From CAYOYK01 sp964408185 (GTDB taxonomy: Bacteria; Bacillota; Clostridia; Christensenellales; Aristaeellaceae), in the NCBI GenBank assembly GCA_964408185.1, contig CAYOYK010000009.1:7118-71117 (forward strand): a stretch of DNA of 64,000 nucleotides. The letters are read 5' to 3'. Positions 44,194-51,780 of the stretch are shown here, in pieces. Within the stretch, counting starts at the first letter, position 1; every line of letters begins with the position of its first letter. The position numbers and the translations under genes are program-made. A model generated the notes under the pieces. That model worked only from the letters and a program-made list of their open reading frames with translations. It searched no databases and was not told the origin of the DNA.

Positions 44194-45017
44194 CATTCGG
44201 CCTCCTTTGGGGCGGGGTCGGCCGCGTCGGCATGGGGCGCGCAGCAGTCGCAGCAGCCGGTCTCCGCGCGTCGGCACGGCTGGTGGCTCGGCGTGGCAAA
44301 CTGCCCCGCGAAAGCATCGCTGGCAAAGACCTCATCCGGCGAGCCCTGACAGAGGATCGTTTTGTTCAGCAGGGCCACATGGTCGGCATAGCGGCTGACA
44401 AGCGAAAAATCGTGCGAGATCAGCAGAATGCCCATGTGGCGCTCCCGCCGCAGCGCCAGCACCCTATCCAGAAAGAGCATCTGCCCGTTCTGATCCACGC
44501 CTGATACGGGCTCGTCCAGCAGCAGCAGGTCGGGGGCCGGCGTGAGCGCTAGGCTGAGCAGCACGCGCTGCAGCTCGCCGCCGCTCAGCTTGCCCAGCGT
44601 GGCCCTTTGCAGGCGCTCCGCCTCGCTAAGCGCGAGAGCCTCGCGCACCTGCTCGCGCACGCGCTTGCTCACGCCCGTCCACACGGGGCGGCGCGTCAAC
44701 GCGGAGGCCAAGTAGTCCTGCACGGTCAGCGGCATGCTGCGATCAAACGGAAGCTGCTGCGGCACGTAGCCGATGCGCACACGGCTCATGGCGCTGCCCT
44801 CGGTATCCAAGTGCGCGATGCGGCCCGTATAGGGCACCTGCCCCAGCAGCGCGCGCAGCAGCGTGGTCTTGCCCGCGCCGTTGTGCCCGATGAGCGCGGT
44901 AAGCTGCCCGCAATGGATGTGCAGGTTCACGTCCTGCAGCAGCGTCTGGCCGCCCTGCCGCACGCACAGGTCGTCCAGCTCAATGCGGCACAGTCGGCAC
45001 GTGTGGTTTTGCTCCAT
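44193..45017 (-). CDS. znuC: Zinc-type ABC transporter ATPase with Cys/His-rich ends
   Basis: The 274-residue ATPase has Walker A GHNGAGKTT, signature LSGGELQRVLLSLAL, Walker B LLLLDEPVSGVD and the switch His in ISHDFSL. Both ends are rich in metal ligands: HTCRLC at residues 5-10, and a C-terminal tail (HQPCR...CCDCCAPH, about 248-265) with five or more Cys and His. Such a tail could bind zinc and gate transport, which is inferred. ATG 45017 follows AAGGAGGGCCC. It is coupled to the permease gene. Confidence 0.88.
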   Translation of the reverse strand: MEQNHTCRLCRIELDDLCVRQGGQTLLQDVNLHIHCGQLTALIGHNGAGKTTLLRALLGQVPYTGRIAHLDTEGSAMSRVRIGYVPQQLPFDRSMPLTVQDYLASALTRRPVWTGVSKRVREQVREALALSEAERLQRATLGKLSGGELQRVLLSLALTPAPDLLLLDEPVSGVDQNGQMLFLDRVLALRRERHMGILLISHDFSLVSRYADHVALLNKTILCQGSPDEVFASDAFAGQFATPSHQPCRRAETGCCDCCAPHADAADPAPKEAE

Positions 45018-45026
45018 GGGCCCTCC

Positions 45027-45728
45027 TTATCGGCTGTAAACGCCGGTTTTCACTTCGTTGATAAATGTGTCGATGCGGGGGATGAACGGGGCGGCCTCCG
45101 CGTCGCGGAGGGTCTGCCCGCGGTCGTAGGGCAGATGAAAGAGCTGCAGCGAGAGCGGCTCGCTGTCGTCCTGCGCGCTGCCCTGCGCAATCAGGTAAAA
45201 CGCCTGCGGAACGCCCAGGTTGTTGCCCACGCTGCCCGTGTTAAACAGCAGCCGTTGGCTGAGCGTGCGCACGGCCTGCCGGTGGCAGTCCGCATAGCCG
45301 AGCACATCGTAGCTTGTGCCGTCCGGCTTATCGTAGAGCGTGTTCAGCAGCTCCTCGCTGCCAAAGGGGGCGTATAGCGTCGGCATGACCGGCCGCCCGT
45401 GGATCAGGCGGATCTCCATGCCGCCCAGCCGGAGGGTATGCTCCAGCGGCAGTGCGCGCAGCGCGGCCATGCGCCGCTCGCCAAGCTGCTCGTAGTAGGG
45501 CGCGTCGTAAGGGAACATGCGCTCGGCCGCGCCGTCGTCCCAATTGCCCTTCAGGATGACCGAGCAGTTGGCCATGGCCCAATCGCAGGTGCGGTCGCTG
45601 CTGGGGCCCTTGCCGATCAGATCCCCCAAGCAGTAAATCTCATCCACATTCTGGGTGCGGATATGCTGATCGACGGCCTCCACCGCCGGGTAATTGCCGT
45701 GAAGGTCGGCCACCATCGCAATGCGCAT
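45027..45728 (-). CDS. YfcE/MJ0936-type metallophosphoesterase
   Basis: The 233-residue protein has the calcineurin-like metal motifs DLHGN (residues 8-12), GDLIGKG, GNWDD, IHGRP and a later GYADCH in place of GHTH, the last being unusual. The family are phosphodiesterases acting on small nucleotides or nucleic acid ends. ATG 45728 follows AAAGGAGCAGCCT. It lies 9 nt upstream of the zinc transporter genes in the same direction and is probably co-transcribed with them. The natural substrate is unknown. Confidence 0.85.
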   Translation of the reverse strand: MRIAMVADLHGNYPAVEAVDQHIRTQNVDEIYCLGDLIGKGPSSDRTCDWAMANCSVILKGNWDDGAAERMFPYDAPYYEQLGERRMAALRALPLEHTLRLGGMEIRLIHGRPVMPTLYAPFGSEELLNTLYDKPDGTSYDVLGYADCHRQAVRTLSQRLLFNTGSVGNNLGVPQAFYLIAQGSAQDDSEPLSLQLFHLPYDRGQTLRDAEAAPFIPRIDTFINEVKTGVYSR

Positions 45729-45773
45729 AGGCTGCTCCTTTGCTGAAAATGGGCGGATAGACCGCTTACTGTC

Positions 45774-45806
45774 ATTATAGCATTTTTCGCGCAGGCGTGC
45801 TATACT
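45774..45806. promoter_or_regulatory. Divergent extended -10 promoters
   Basis: TGC-TATAAT on the minus strand (-10 at 45779-45774) serves the phosphoesterase-zinc transporter unit. TGC-TATACT on the plus strand (45801-45806) serves the HAD gene. Neither has a good -35. Confidence 0.55.
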
Positions 45807-45842
45807 GAATGCTGAGTCTGACGGGCGGGAGTGAAGATACCA

Positions 45843-46508
45843 ATGCTTCGCAGCTATGCGCTGATGGATTTTGACGGCACGCTTTCACGCGGGGACAGCA
45901 TTCTGAGCTTTATCCCCTACGCACAAAAAAAAGGACTTTGCACCCGCAAGCAGGTGCGGGCCGGCCTTTGGGCCGCCCTTTGCTACAAGCTGGGCCTGCT
46001 GAGCGACCACGAGGCCAAGCAGCGCGCCATGTCCTTTATGGCCGGGCACGGCCCCGATGAGGTCAACCGCGTGGTGGCCGCCTATTATGACGAGGTGCTG
46101 CGTCCGGCGCTGTTTAAGGACGGGCTAGCCGAGGTGCGCAGGCTCCAAAGCGAGGGCAAGACGCTTGTGCTCGTTACCGCCTCCACGGGGTTCTACTTGG
46201 AGCCTCTGCGGGAGGTGCTGGGCCTGTCCGCGATTCTCAGCACGCGCATGGATACGGACGAGAACGGCGTGTTTACGGGCTTGCAGGGTGACAACTGCCG
46301 CGGCGTACAAAAGCCGCTCCGGCTGGCCGAGTATCTGGCGGCGCGGGGCGACCGACTGGACTACGACAGCTCCGTGGCTTACGGCGACAGCATGAGCGAC
46401 CTGCCCCTGCTCAAGCTGTGCAGGCGCAAGGTGCTGGTCAACCCCAAGCCGCGCCTGTGGCGAGCCCTGCACAACGACCCGGACGCGACCATCGCGCGCT
46501 GGCAGTAG
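45843..46508 (+). CDS. HAD-IB family hydrolase (SerB-like)
   Basis: The 221-residue phosphatase has the HAD motifs DFDGTL (residues 9-14), VTASTGF and AYGDSMSDLPLL. The cap domain is helical, as in the HAD-IB phosphoserine-phosphatase-like group. It hydrolyses a small phosphomonoester; the exact substrate is not clear. I prefer ATG 45843, 11 nt after GGGAG; GTG 45831 sits directly on the ribosome site. A run of eight A residues near 45925 is a possible slippage site but is in frame. Confidence 0.85.
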   Translation: MLRSYALMDFDGTLSRGDSILSFIPYAQKKGLCTRKQVRAGLWAALCYKLGLLSDHEAKQRAMSFMAGHGPDEVNRVVAAYYDEVLRPALFKDGLAEVRRLQSEGKTLVLVTASTGFYLEPLREVLGLSAILSTRMDTDENGVFTGLQGDNCRGVQKPLRLAEYLAARGDRLDYDSSVAYGDSMSDLPLLKLCRRKVLVNPKPRLWRALHNDPDATIARWQ

Positions 46509-46533
46509 GCCGCGCATCAAAGGGAGGCCGACC

Positions 46534-47583
46534 ATGACCTTTTCCGCCACCGAGAGCATCCTGCGCCTTGGCTTGGAAGCCGGGGCCTATACCTGCTGCG
46601 CCGCGCTGGTGGGCCGGGGCGACGACGTGCTGTACCAGACGGCCATGGGCCGCCTCGCGCCGGACGACGACGCGCCCGCCGACGCGCAGACGCGCTTTGA
46701 TATGGCCTCCTGCACCAAGCTGATGGTCACCGCCATGCTGGCGCTCAAAAGCATCGAGAGCGGCCGCCTGTGCCTGTGGGATCGGCTGGGCACGTTTGTG
46801 GACGCTCCCGCCGATAAGCAGGAGCTGACCATCCGCCAGCTTCTCACCCATACGGCGGGCTTTTCCACAGGGCTGCACCTGTGGCAGCTTGCCAAGGACG
46901 CGGAGCAGGCCACGGACATCCTGCTGAACACCCCGCTGCAGTTTTCGCCCGGCTCGCGGGTGCAGTACTGCTGCGCGGGCTACCTGCTGCTGGGCCAGCT
47001 GCTGGAGTGCCTCTACGGCGAGACGCTCGATTCGCTCTCCCGACGGCTGATCTTTGAGCCGCTGGGCATGGACGCGACCGGGTACCTGCCGCAGGGCGGC
47101 AACATCGCCGCGACCGAAAAGCAGCCGGACGGCAGCTATCTGCGCGGCGTGGTGCACGATGAGAACGCCCGCTTCCTCGGCGGTGTGGCCGGGAACGCGG
47201 GGGTGTTTTCCAATCTGGACGATATGGGGCGCTTTTTGCGCATGCTGGCCTGCGAGGGCCGCCTTCCCGGCGGCGGACGCCTTCTGGCTCCGGGCACGCT
47301 GAGGCTGGCCATGCGCAATCACACGGACGGCCTCGCGCAGGCCCGCGGGCTGGGCTTTTATCTGCCCTATTTGGACGACGGCTACACGGGCGACCTCTTC
47401 CCCAAGGAGACAGTCGGCCATACGGGCTTTACGGGCACCTCGCTCGTGCTCGATCCGGCCAGCGGCCTCTATGTGGTGCTGCTGACAAACCGCTGCTGCC
47501 CCTCGCGGGACAACCTGATGATCTATCGCATCCGTCGGCTGGTGCATAACACGGTGTACGCGACGGTGGACGCGGAAGCGTAG
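46534..47583 (+). CDS. Beta-lactamase-fold serine hydrolase (class C/esterase type)
   Basis: The 349-residue protein has the SxxK motif S59-C-T-K62. A Tyr motif follows in VQYCCAGYLLLG, where the usual YxN is Y-C-C, and the third motif is GHTGFTG (HTG in place of KTG). There is no signal peptide. It is more likely an intracellular esterase or peptidase than a true beta-lactamase, because the Asn of YxN is missing. ATG 46534 follows AAAGGGAGGCCGACC, 25 nt after the HAD gene. Confidence 0.85.
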   Translation: MTFSATESILRLGLEAGAYTCCAALVGRGDDVLYQTAMGRLAPDDDAPADAQTRFDMASCTKLMVTAMLALKSIESGRLCLWDRLGTFVDAPADKQELTIRQLLTHTAGFSTGLHLWQLAKDAEQATDILLNTPLQFSPGSRVQYCCAGYLLLGQLLECLYGETLDSLSRRLIFEPLGMDATGYLPQGGNIAATEKQPDGSYLRGVVHDENARFLGGVAGNAGVFSNLDDMGRFLRMLACEGRLPGGGRLLAPGTLRLAMRNHTDGLAQARGLGFYLPYLDDGYTGDLFPKETVGHTGFTGTSLVLDPASGLYVVLLTNRCCPSRDNLMIYRIRRLVHNTVYATVDAEA

Positions 47584-47584
47584 G

Positions 47585-47625
47585 AACAAAAGGGAGAAGG
47601 CTTCTTTGCCTCCTCCCTTTTGTTT
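47585..47625. terminator. Bidirectional terminator
   Basis: ACAAAAGGGAG pairs with CTCCCTTTTGT around a small inner stem. A and T tracts at both ends serve the convergent hydrolase and serS genes. Confidence 0.8.
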
Positions 47626-47649
47626 GGCGAGTCCTTGGCGCTTGGCAAA

Positions 47650-48912
47650 TTACTTGATGAGATCCGTGCCCATGAACGCGCGCAGAACCTCCGGCACGGT
47701 CACGGTACCGTCGTCGTTCTGGTAGTTTTCCAAAATGGCGGCCACGGTGCGGCCCACGGCCACGCCCGACCCGTTGAGCGTGTGGCAGAACTGCGGCTTG
47801 CCGTCCTTGCCGTCGCGGTAGCGAATGCTCGCGCGGCGGGCCTGAAAGTCCTCGCAGTTGGAGCAGCTCGATATCTCGACATAGCGGTTGTAGGAGGGCA
47901 TCCAGACCTCGATATCGTAGGTCTTGGCGGCGCTGAAGCCCATGTCCCCGGTGCTGAGGCAGACCACGCGGTAGGGCAGGCCCAAGAGCTGAAGCACCTT
48001 TTCGGCCTCGGCGGTCATGCTCTCCAGCTCGTCGTAGCTCTGCTCCGGCTTTGCGATCTTGACCATCTCCACCTTGTTGAACTGGTGCTGGCGGATCAGC
48101 CCGCGCGTATCGCGCCCGGCGCTGCCGGCCTCGGCGCGGAAGCACGCGGAGTAGGCGCAGTGGCGGATGGGCAGCGCCGCGCCGTCAAGGATCATCTCGC
48201 GGTAGAGGTTGGTCACGGGCACCTCCGCCGTGGGGATGAGGAATGTGTCCTTGTCCACCTTGTACGCGTCCTCCTCAAACTTGGGCAGCTGGCCGGTGCC
48301 AGTCATGGTTTGGCGCGTGACCATGTACGGGGGCAGAATCTCCTCGTAGCCCGCGTCGATGTGTGTGTTCAAAAAGAAGGTGATGACCGCGCGCTCCAGC
48401 CGCGCGCCCAGCCCGCGGTACACCGTGAAGCGCGCGCCGCTGATCTTCGCGGCCGCGTCAAAATCAAGGATCTTGAGATCGGTGCCGATGTCCCAGTGCG
48501 CCTTGGGCTCCCAGCCGAACCGACGGGGCTCGCCCCAGCGGCGCTGCTCCACGTTCTCCTTGTCGTCCTTGCCGATGGGCACGGACGCGTTGGGGAAGTT
48601 GGGCACGCTCATCAAAAAATCGTTCATTGCGCCGTCAAGCTCGGCGATATCCGCGTCGATGGCGGCGATCTCGTCGCCCAGCTTGCGCATTTCGTCCATC
48701 ACGTCGGCCGTGTCGCCGCCCTCGCGCTTGACCACCGCGATCTGCTTGCTGGTCTGGTTGCGCAGGGCCTTTTTCTCCTCGCTCTGCGCCAGCAGCTTGC
48801 GTCGCTGCTCGTCCTTTTGCAAAAAGGGCGTAATGTCGATGTCCTTGTTGCGCGCCTTGAGCGCGTCAACCAGCTCCTGCGGGTTTTGACGGATGCGTTT
48901 GATATCCAGCAT
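47650..48912 (-). CDS. serS: Seryl-tRNA synthetase
   Basis: The 420-residue class II synthetase has the N-terminal coiled-coil tRNA arm (about 28-100). The catalytic core has motif 1 (NTHIDAGYEEILPPY), motif 2 (FRAEAGSAGRDTRGLIRQHQF) and motif 3 (NGSGVAVGRTVAAILEN). It charges tRNA-Ser. ATG 48912 follows AAAGGAGGAAGAACC. It is controlled by a T-box leader with a serine-type specifier. The longer upstream frame runs through the leader and is not coding. Confidence 0.98.
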   Translation of the reverse strand: MLDIKRIRQNPQELVDALKARNKDIDITPFLQKDEQRRKLLAQSEEKKALRNQTSKQIAVVKREGGDTADVMDEMRKLGDEIAAIDADIAELDGAMNDFLMSVPNFPNASVPIGKDDKENVEQRRWGEPRRFGWEPKAHWDIGTDLKILDFDAAAKISGARFTVYRGLGARLERAVITFFLNTHIDAGYEEILPPYMVTRQTMTGTGQLPKFEEDAYKVDKDTFLIPTAEVPVTNLYREMILDGAALPIRHCAYSACFRAEAGSAGRDTRGLIRQHQFNKVEMVKIAKPEQSYDELESMTAEAEKVLQLLGLPYRVVCLSTGDMGFSAAKTYDIEVWMPSYNRYVEISSCSNCEDFQARRASIRYRDGKDGKPQFCHTLNGSGVAVGRTVAAILENYQNDDGTVTVPEVLRAFMGTDLIK

Positions 48913-48936
48913 GGTTCTTCCTCCTTTGATCTGCGT

Positions 48937-48977
48937 ACAAACAAAACTCCGCCCCAAAGCAAAACCTTGGGACGGAG
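48937..48977 (-). terminator. T-box terminator hairpin
   Basis: On the minus strand CTCCGTCCCAAGG pairs with CTTTGGGGCGGAG and is followed by TTTTGTTTG. Confidence 0.9.
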
Positions 48978-49163
48978 GAAGCGTGCTCCGCGGTGCCACC
49001 CGAGTTAAGGCCGACGGCCTTCTCTTGTTTGCGCGATAACGGGCGCCTCCCGGACGGCTCCTCGCCGTCGGCTCGCGGGTGGAAGCGCCAAGCCGCCGAC
49101 AGCCTTGCACCGATCGGCTGCTCTCTATACGGCGGCGGATAGCGGTTTTCCCGTTCATAACCG
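48937..49163 (-). ncRNA. T-box riboswitch leader of serS
   Basis: Read on the minus strand, the leader holds AGAGAG and GGTGCAAGG-type stem I motifs, a candidate serine specifier UCC (complement of 49081-49083), the T-box core CGGGTGGCACCGCGGAG (49003-48987) and a terminator. Uncharged tRNA-Ser would pair with the specifier and the T-box and stop termination, turning on serS. Confidence 0.93.
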
Positions 49164-49168
49164 AGTGC

Positions 49169-49197
49169 ATCATAGCACGAGCGACGCGGGTTGTCAA
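49169..49197 (-). promoter_or_regulatory. Promoter of the serS T-box transcript
   Basis: TTGACA (49197-49192), 17 bp, TATGAT (49174-49169) on the minus strand. Confidence 0.9.
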
Positions 49198-49251
49198 TAC
49201 GCGGGGGGCGTGTTCCATCAGGACAGCCCGATGATTTTCACGCTTGGACGC

Positions 49252-49280
49252 TTGCATTTTATTTGCTCTTATGCTATACT
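49252..49280 (+). promoter_or_regulatory. Promoter of rpsB-tsf
   Basis: TTGCAT (49252-49257), 17 bp, TATACT (49275-49280) preceded by TGC. The 109-nt leader has a possible long-range helix (CACCTTTG at 49294 with CAAAGGGTG at 49359). Confidence 0.8.
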
Positions 49281-49389
49281 TCCACCGATTACGCACCTTT
49301 GTCGATCGGACGCTTGTGCCGAGGAACTATCGCCCCCGGCGACCGACCCGAAACGACGCAAAGGGTGGATAAACAAGGAGGAACCCCAA

Positions 49390-50130
49390 ATGGCTGTCAT
49401 TTCCATGAAACAGCTCCTGGAAGCGGGCGTGCACTTCGGCCATCAGACGCGCCGCTGGAACCCCAAAATGGCCCAGTACATCTTTACCGAGCGCAACGGC
49501 ATCTACATCATCGACCTGCAAAAGACTGTCCGCAAGGTAGACGAGGCGTACAGCTTTGTGCGCGACCTGTCCATGGAGGGCAAGAGCATCCTGTTCGTCG
49601 GCACCAAAAAGCAGGCGCAGGAGTCCATCTCCCAAGAGGCCGCTCGCTGCAACATGTATTATGTCAACAACCGCTGGCTGGGCGGCATGCTTACCAACTT
49701 CCGCACCATCCGCACCCGTGTGGATCGTCTCAACCAGATTGACAAAATGGAGGCCACCGGCCAGTTTGAGCTCCTGCCCAAAAAGGAAGTCATCAAGCTC
49801 CAGCACGAGCGTGAAAAGCTGGAAGCCAACCTTGGCGGTATCCGCGAGATGAAAAAGCTGCCCGGCGCGCTGTTCATCGTGGATCCCCGCAAGGAGCACA
49901 TCGCCGTCAGCGAAGCCCGCAACTTGGGCATTCCCATCGTGGCCATCGTGGATACCAACTGCGACCCCGATGAGATCGACTACGTGATCCCCGGCAACGA
50001 CGACGCCATCCGCGCCGTGAAGCTGATTGCCGGCAAGCTGGCCGACGCCGTGCTGGAAGGCAAGCAGGGCGAGCAGGACGCCGCCGACGAAGCCTCCGCC
50101 GCCGAGGCCGCCAAGACCGACGAACAATAA
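49390..50130 (+). CDS. rpsB: 30S ribosomal protein S2
   Basis: The 246-residue S2 protein starts MAVISMKQLLEAGVHFGHQT. It has the conserved RWNPKM, VNNRWLGGMLTNF and PRKEHIAVSEARNLGIPIVAI segments. An acidic/alanine-rich tail (EQDAADEASAAEAAKTDEQ) extends past the core. It is part of the 30S subunit. AAGGAGG lies 8 nt before the ATG. tsf follows, the universal order; pyrH and frr, often next in Firmicutes, are absent. Confidence 0.99.
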   Translation: MAVISMKQLLEAGVHFGHQTRRWNPKMAQYIFTERNGIYIIDLQKTVRKVDEAYSFVRDLSMEGKSILFVGTKKQAQESISQEAARCNMYYVNNRWLGGMLTNFRTIRTRVDRLNQIDKMEATGQFELLPKKEVIKLQHEREKLEANLGGIREMKKLPGALFIVDPRKEHIAVSEARNLGIPIVAIVDTNCDPDEIDYVIPGNDDAIRAVKLIAGKLADAVLEGKQGEQDAADEASAAEAAKTDEQ

Positions 50131-50208
50131 GACCGCTCCGGCCCCTTCGCGCGCGGCAGGCTCGCGCGCGAAGCATGCCTGAGCGCCATCAGACAGGAGA
50201 GATTTTTT

Positions 50209-51144
50209 ATGGCGAACATCACCGCCCAAATGGTTAAGGAACTTCGCGAAATGACGCAGGCCGGCATGCTGGACTGCAAAAAGGCCCTCGTAGAGGTTGA
50301 AGGCGAAATGGAAAAGGCCATTGAATGGCTCCGCGAGAAGGGCCTTGCCGCCGCCGCCAAGAAGGCCGGCCGCATCGCCGCCGAGGGCGCCGTGGCCAGC
50401 TTCGTGTCCGACGACCACAGCGTGGGCGACATCGTGGAGATCAACTGCGAGACCGACTTTGTGGCCAACACCGACAACTTTAAGAATTTCTGCAAGGGCG
50501 TGGCCAAGCACATCGCGCAGGCCAACCCCAAGGATGTGGACGAGCTGCTGGGCCAAAAGTTTGTGGACGACCCCAGCAAGACCATCACCGACCTCGTCAG
50601 CGACGCGACCGTCGCCATCGGCGAGAAGATCAGCATTCGCCGCTTTGCCCGTTACGAGACCAACGTCGGCGTCGTCGAGAGCTACCTGCACATGGGCGGC
50701 AAGATCGGCGTGCTGATCGAGGTGGACAACGACAAGCCCGAAACCTTTACCAGCGACGCTTTCAAGGCGTACTATCACGACCTCGCGCTGCAAATCGCCG
50801 CCGCCAAGCCCGGCTTCGTCGTCAAGAGCGAAGTGCCCACCGAGAAGCTCGACAAGGAGAAGGAAATCCTCCGCGCGCAGGCGCTCAACGAGGGCAAGCC
50901 CGAAAAGATCGTGGATAAGATGGTCGAGGGCCGCATCGAGAAGTACTACAAGGAAGTCTGCCTGCTGGAGCAGCCCTTCGTGAAGGACGGCGACAAGAGC
51001 ATCGCCCAGCTCACCGCCGAGACCGCCAAAGCCATCGGCGCAAACCTTAAGGTCGTCAGCTTCGAGCGCTTTGAGCGCGGCGAGGGCATCGAAAAGCGGC
51101 AGGACAACTTTGCCGAGGAGATCGCCCAGATGGCGAAGCTGTAA
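50209..51144 (+). CDS. tsf: Elongation factor Ts
   Basis: The 311-residue protein has the N-terminal UBA-like domain (VKELREMTQAGMLDCKKAL) and the core with the TDFVANT contact motif for EF-Tu. A second dimerisation domain follows. EF-Ts recycles EF-Tu-GDP. It starts 78 nt after rpsB with CAGGAGAG upstream, and ends at a strong terminator. Confidence 0.99.
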   Translation: MANITAQMVKELREMTQAGMLDCKKALVEVEGEMEKAIEWLREKGLAAAAKKAGRIAAEGAVASFVSDDHSVGDIVEINCETDFVANTDNFKNFCKGVAKHIAQANPKDVDELLGQKFVDDPSKTITDLVSDATVAIGEKISIRRFARYETNVGVVESYLHMGGKIGVLIEVDNDKPETFTSDAFKAYYHDLALQIAAAKPGFVVKSEVPTEKLDKEKEILRAQALNEGKPEKIVDKMVEGRIEKYYKEVCLLEQPFVKDGDKSIAQLTAETAKAIGANLKVVSFERFERGEGIEKRQDNFAEEIAQMAKL

Positions 51145-51164
51145 GGCGGATTCGAGCATATCAC

Positions 51165-51197
51165 AAATGCGCGTGGGAGAAATCCCACGCGCATTTT
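51165..51197 (+). terminator. Rho-independent terminator after tsf
   Basis: AAATGCGCGTGGGA and TCCCACGCGCATTTT form a 14-bp stem with a GAAA loop and T tail. Confidence 0.92.
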
Positions 51198-51349
51198 CTG
51201 TTGGCAATCAATCCGGTGGTACGGGAGGTACCGACTCTTGCCGGGCAGCGCCCACATTCCGCGCAGCGGCGGCCCGGCAGGCGAGCCTGCGCAGCGCGGT
51301 CAGCTGCGGCGACAAAGCTGCTGATAGGGGCTTCCCTTCTGCGCTCCGT

Positions 51350-51763
51350 CTATTTGCCCGTCTTGACCGTCAGCAGCTTCTTCGCGTCCGTCAGCGTGGC
51401 CTCGTCCGCGATGCGCAGGTGTATGTAGCCGCCGTCCCCGCAGGGGTACTTGCCGTCGATGGCCTTGCGGACAGGCTCGCTTACGTCCGCATAGACGCGC
51501 GCGAACTGCGGGCCAGACATGCGCAGCATCAGGCAGCAGGCCCCGTTTTCCGCAAACAGATCGCACAGGTGCTTGCTCCCGACCGCGTGCTTCACGCCCC
51601 AGCCGTATTTTTTCCCATACGGAAAGCGGATGGTCTGCGCGGAGCCTGTCGTATCGGACAGCCACGTGTTGAGCGTGCGGAAGAAGGTCTCGCCGTCCGC
51701 GCAGAAGGCGGCGAGCGCGTCGTAATCCGGGTTCGCGTCGGGATCGAGCATTCGTTCGTACAT
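51350..51763 (-). CDS. DUF3788 family protein
   Basis: The 137-residue protein fits DUF3788, a small family of unknown function. It starts MYERMLDPDANPDY, then has FPYGKKYGWGVKHAVGSKHLCDLF and ACCLMLRMS, and ends YIHLRIADEATLTDAKKLL. It resembles DUF1801/YdhG-like small domains. The start ATG 51763 follows AAAGGAGACCCCAA and overlaps nothing; the stop of the ABC-F gene lies 18 nt upstream. Co-transcription with the ABC-F gene would place it under the same attenuator. Confidence 0.8.
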   Translation of the reverse strand: MYERMLDPDANPDYDALAAFCADGETFFRTLNTWLSDTTGSAQTIRFPYGKKYGWGVKHAVGSKHLCDLFAENGACCLMLRMSGPQFARVYADVSEPVRKAIDGKYPCGDGGYIHLRIADEATLTDAKKLLTVKTGK

Positions 51764-51780
51764 TTGGGGTCTCCTTTCGC

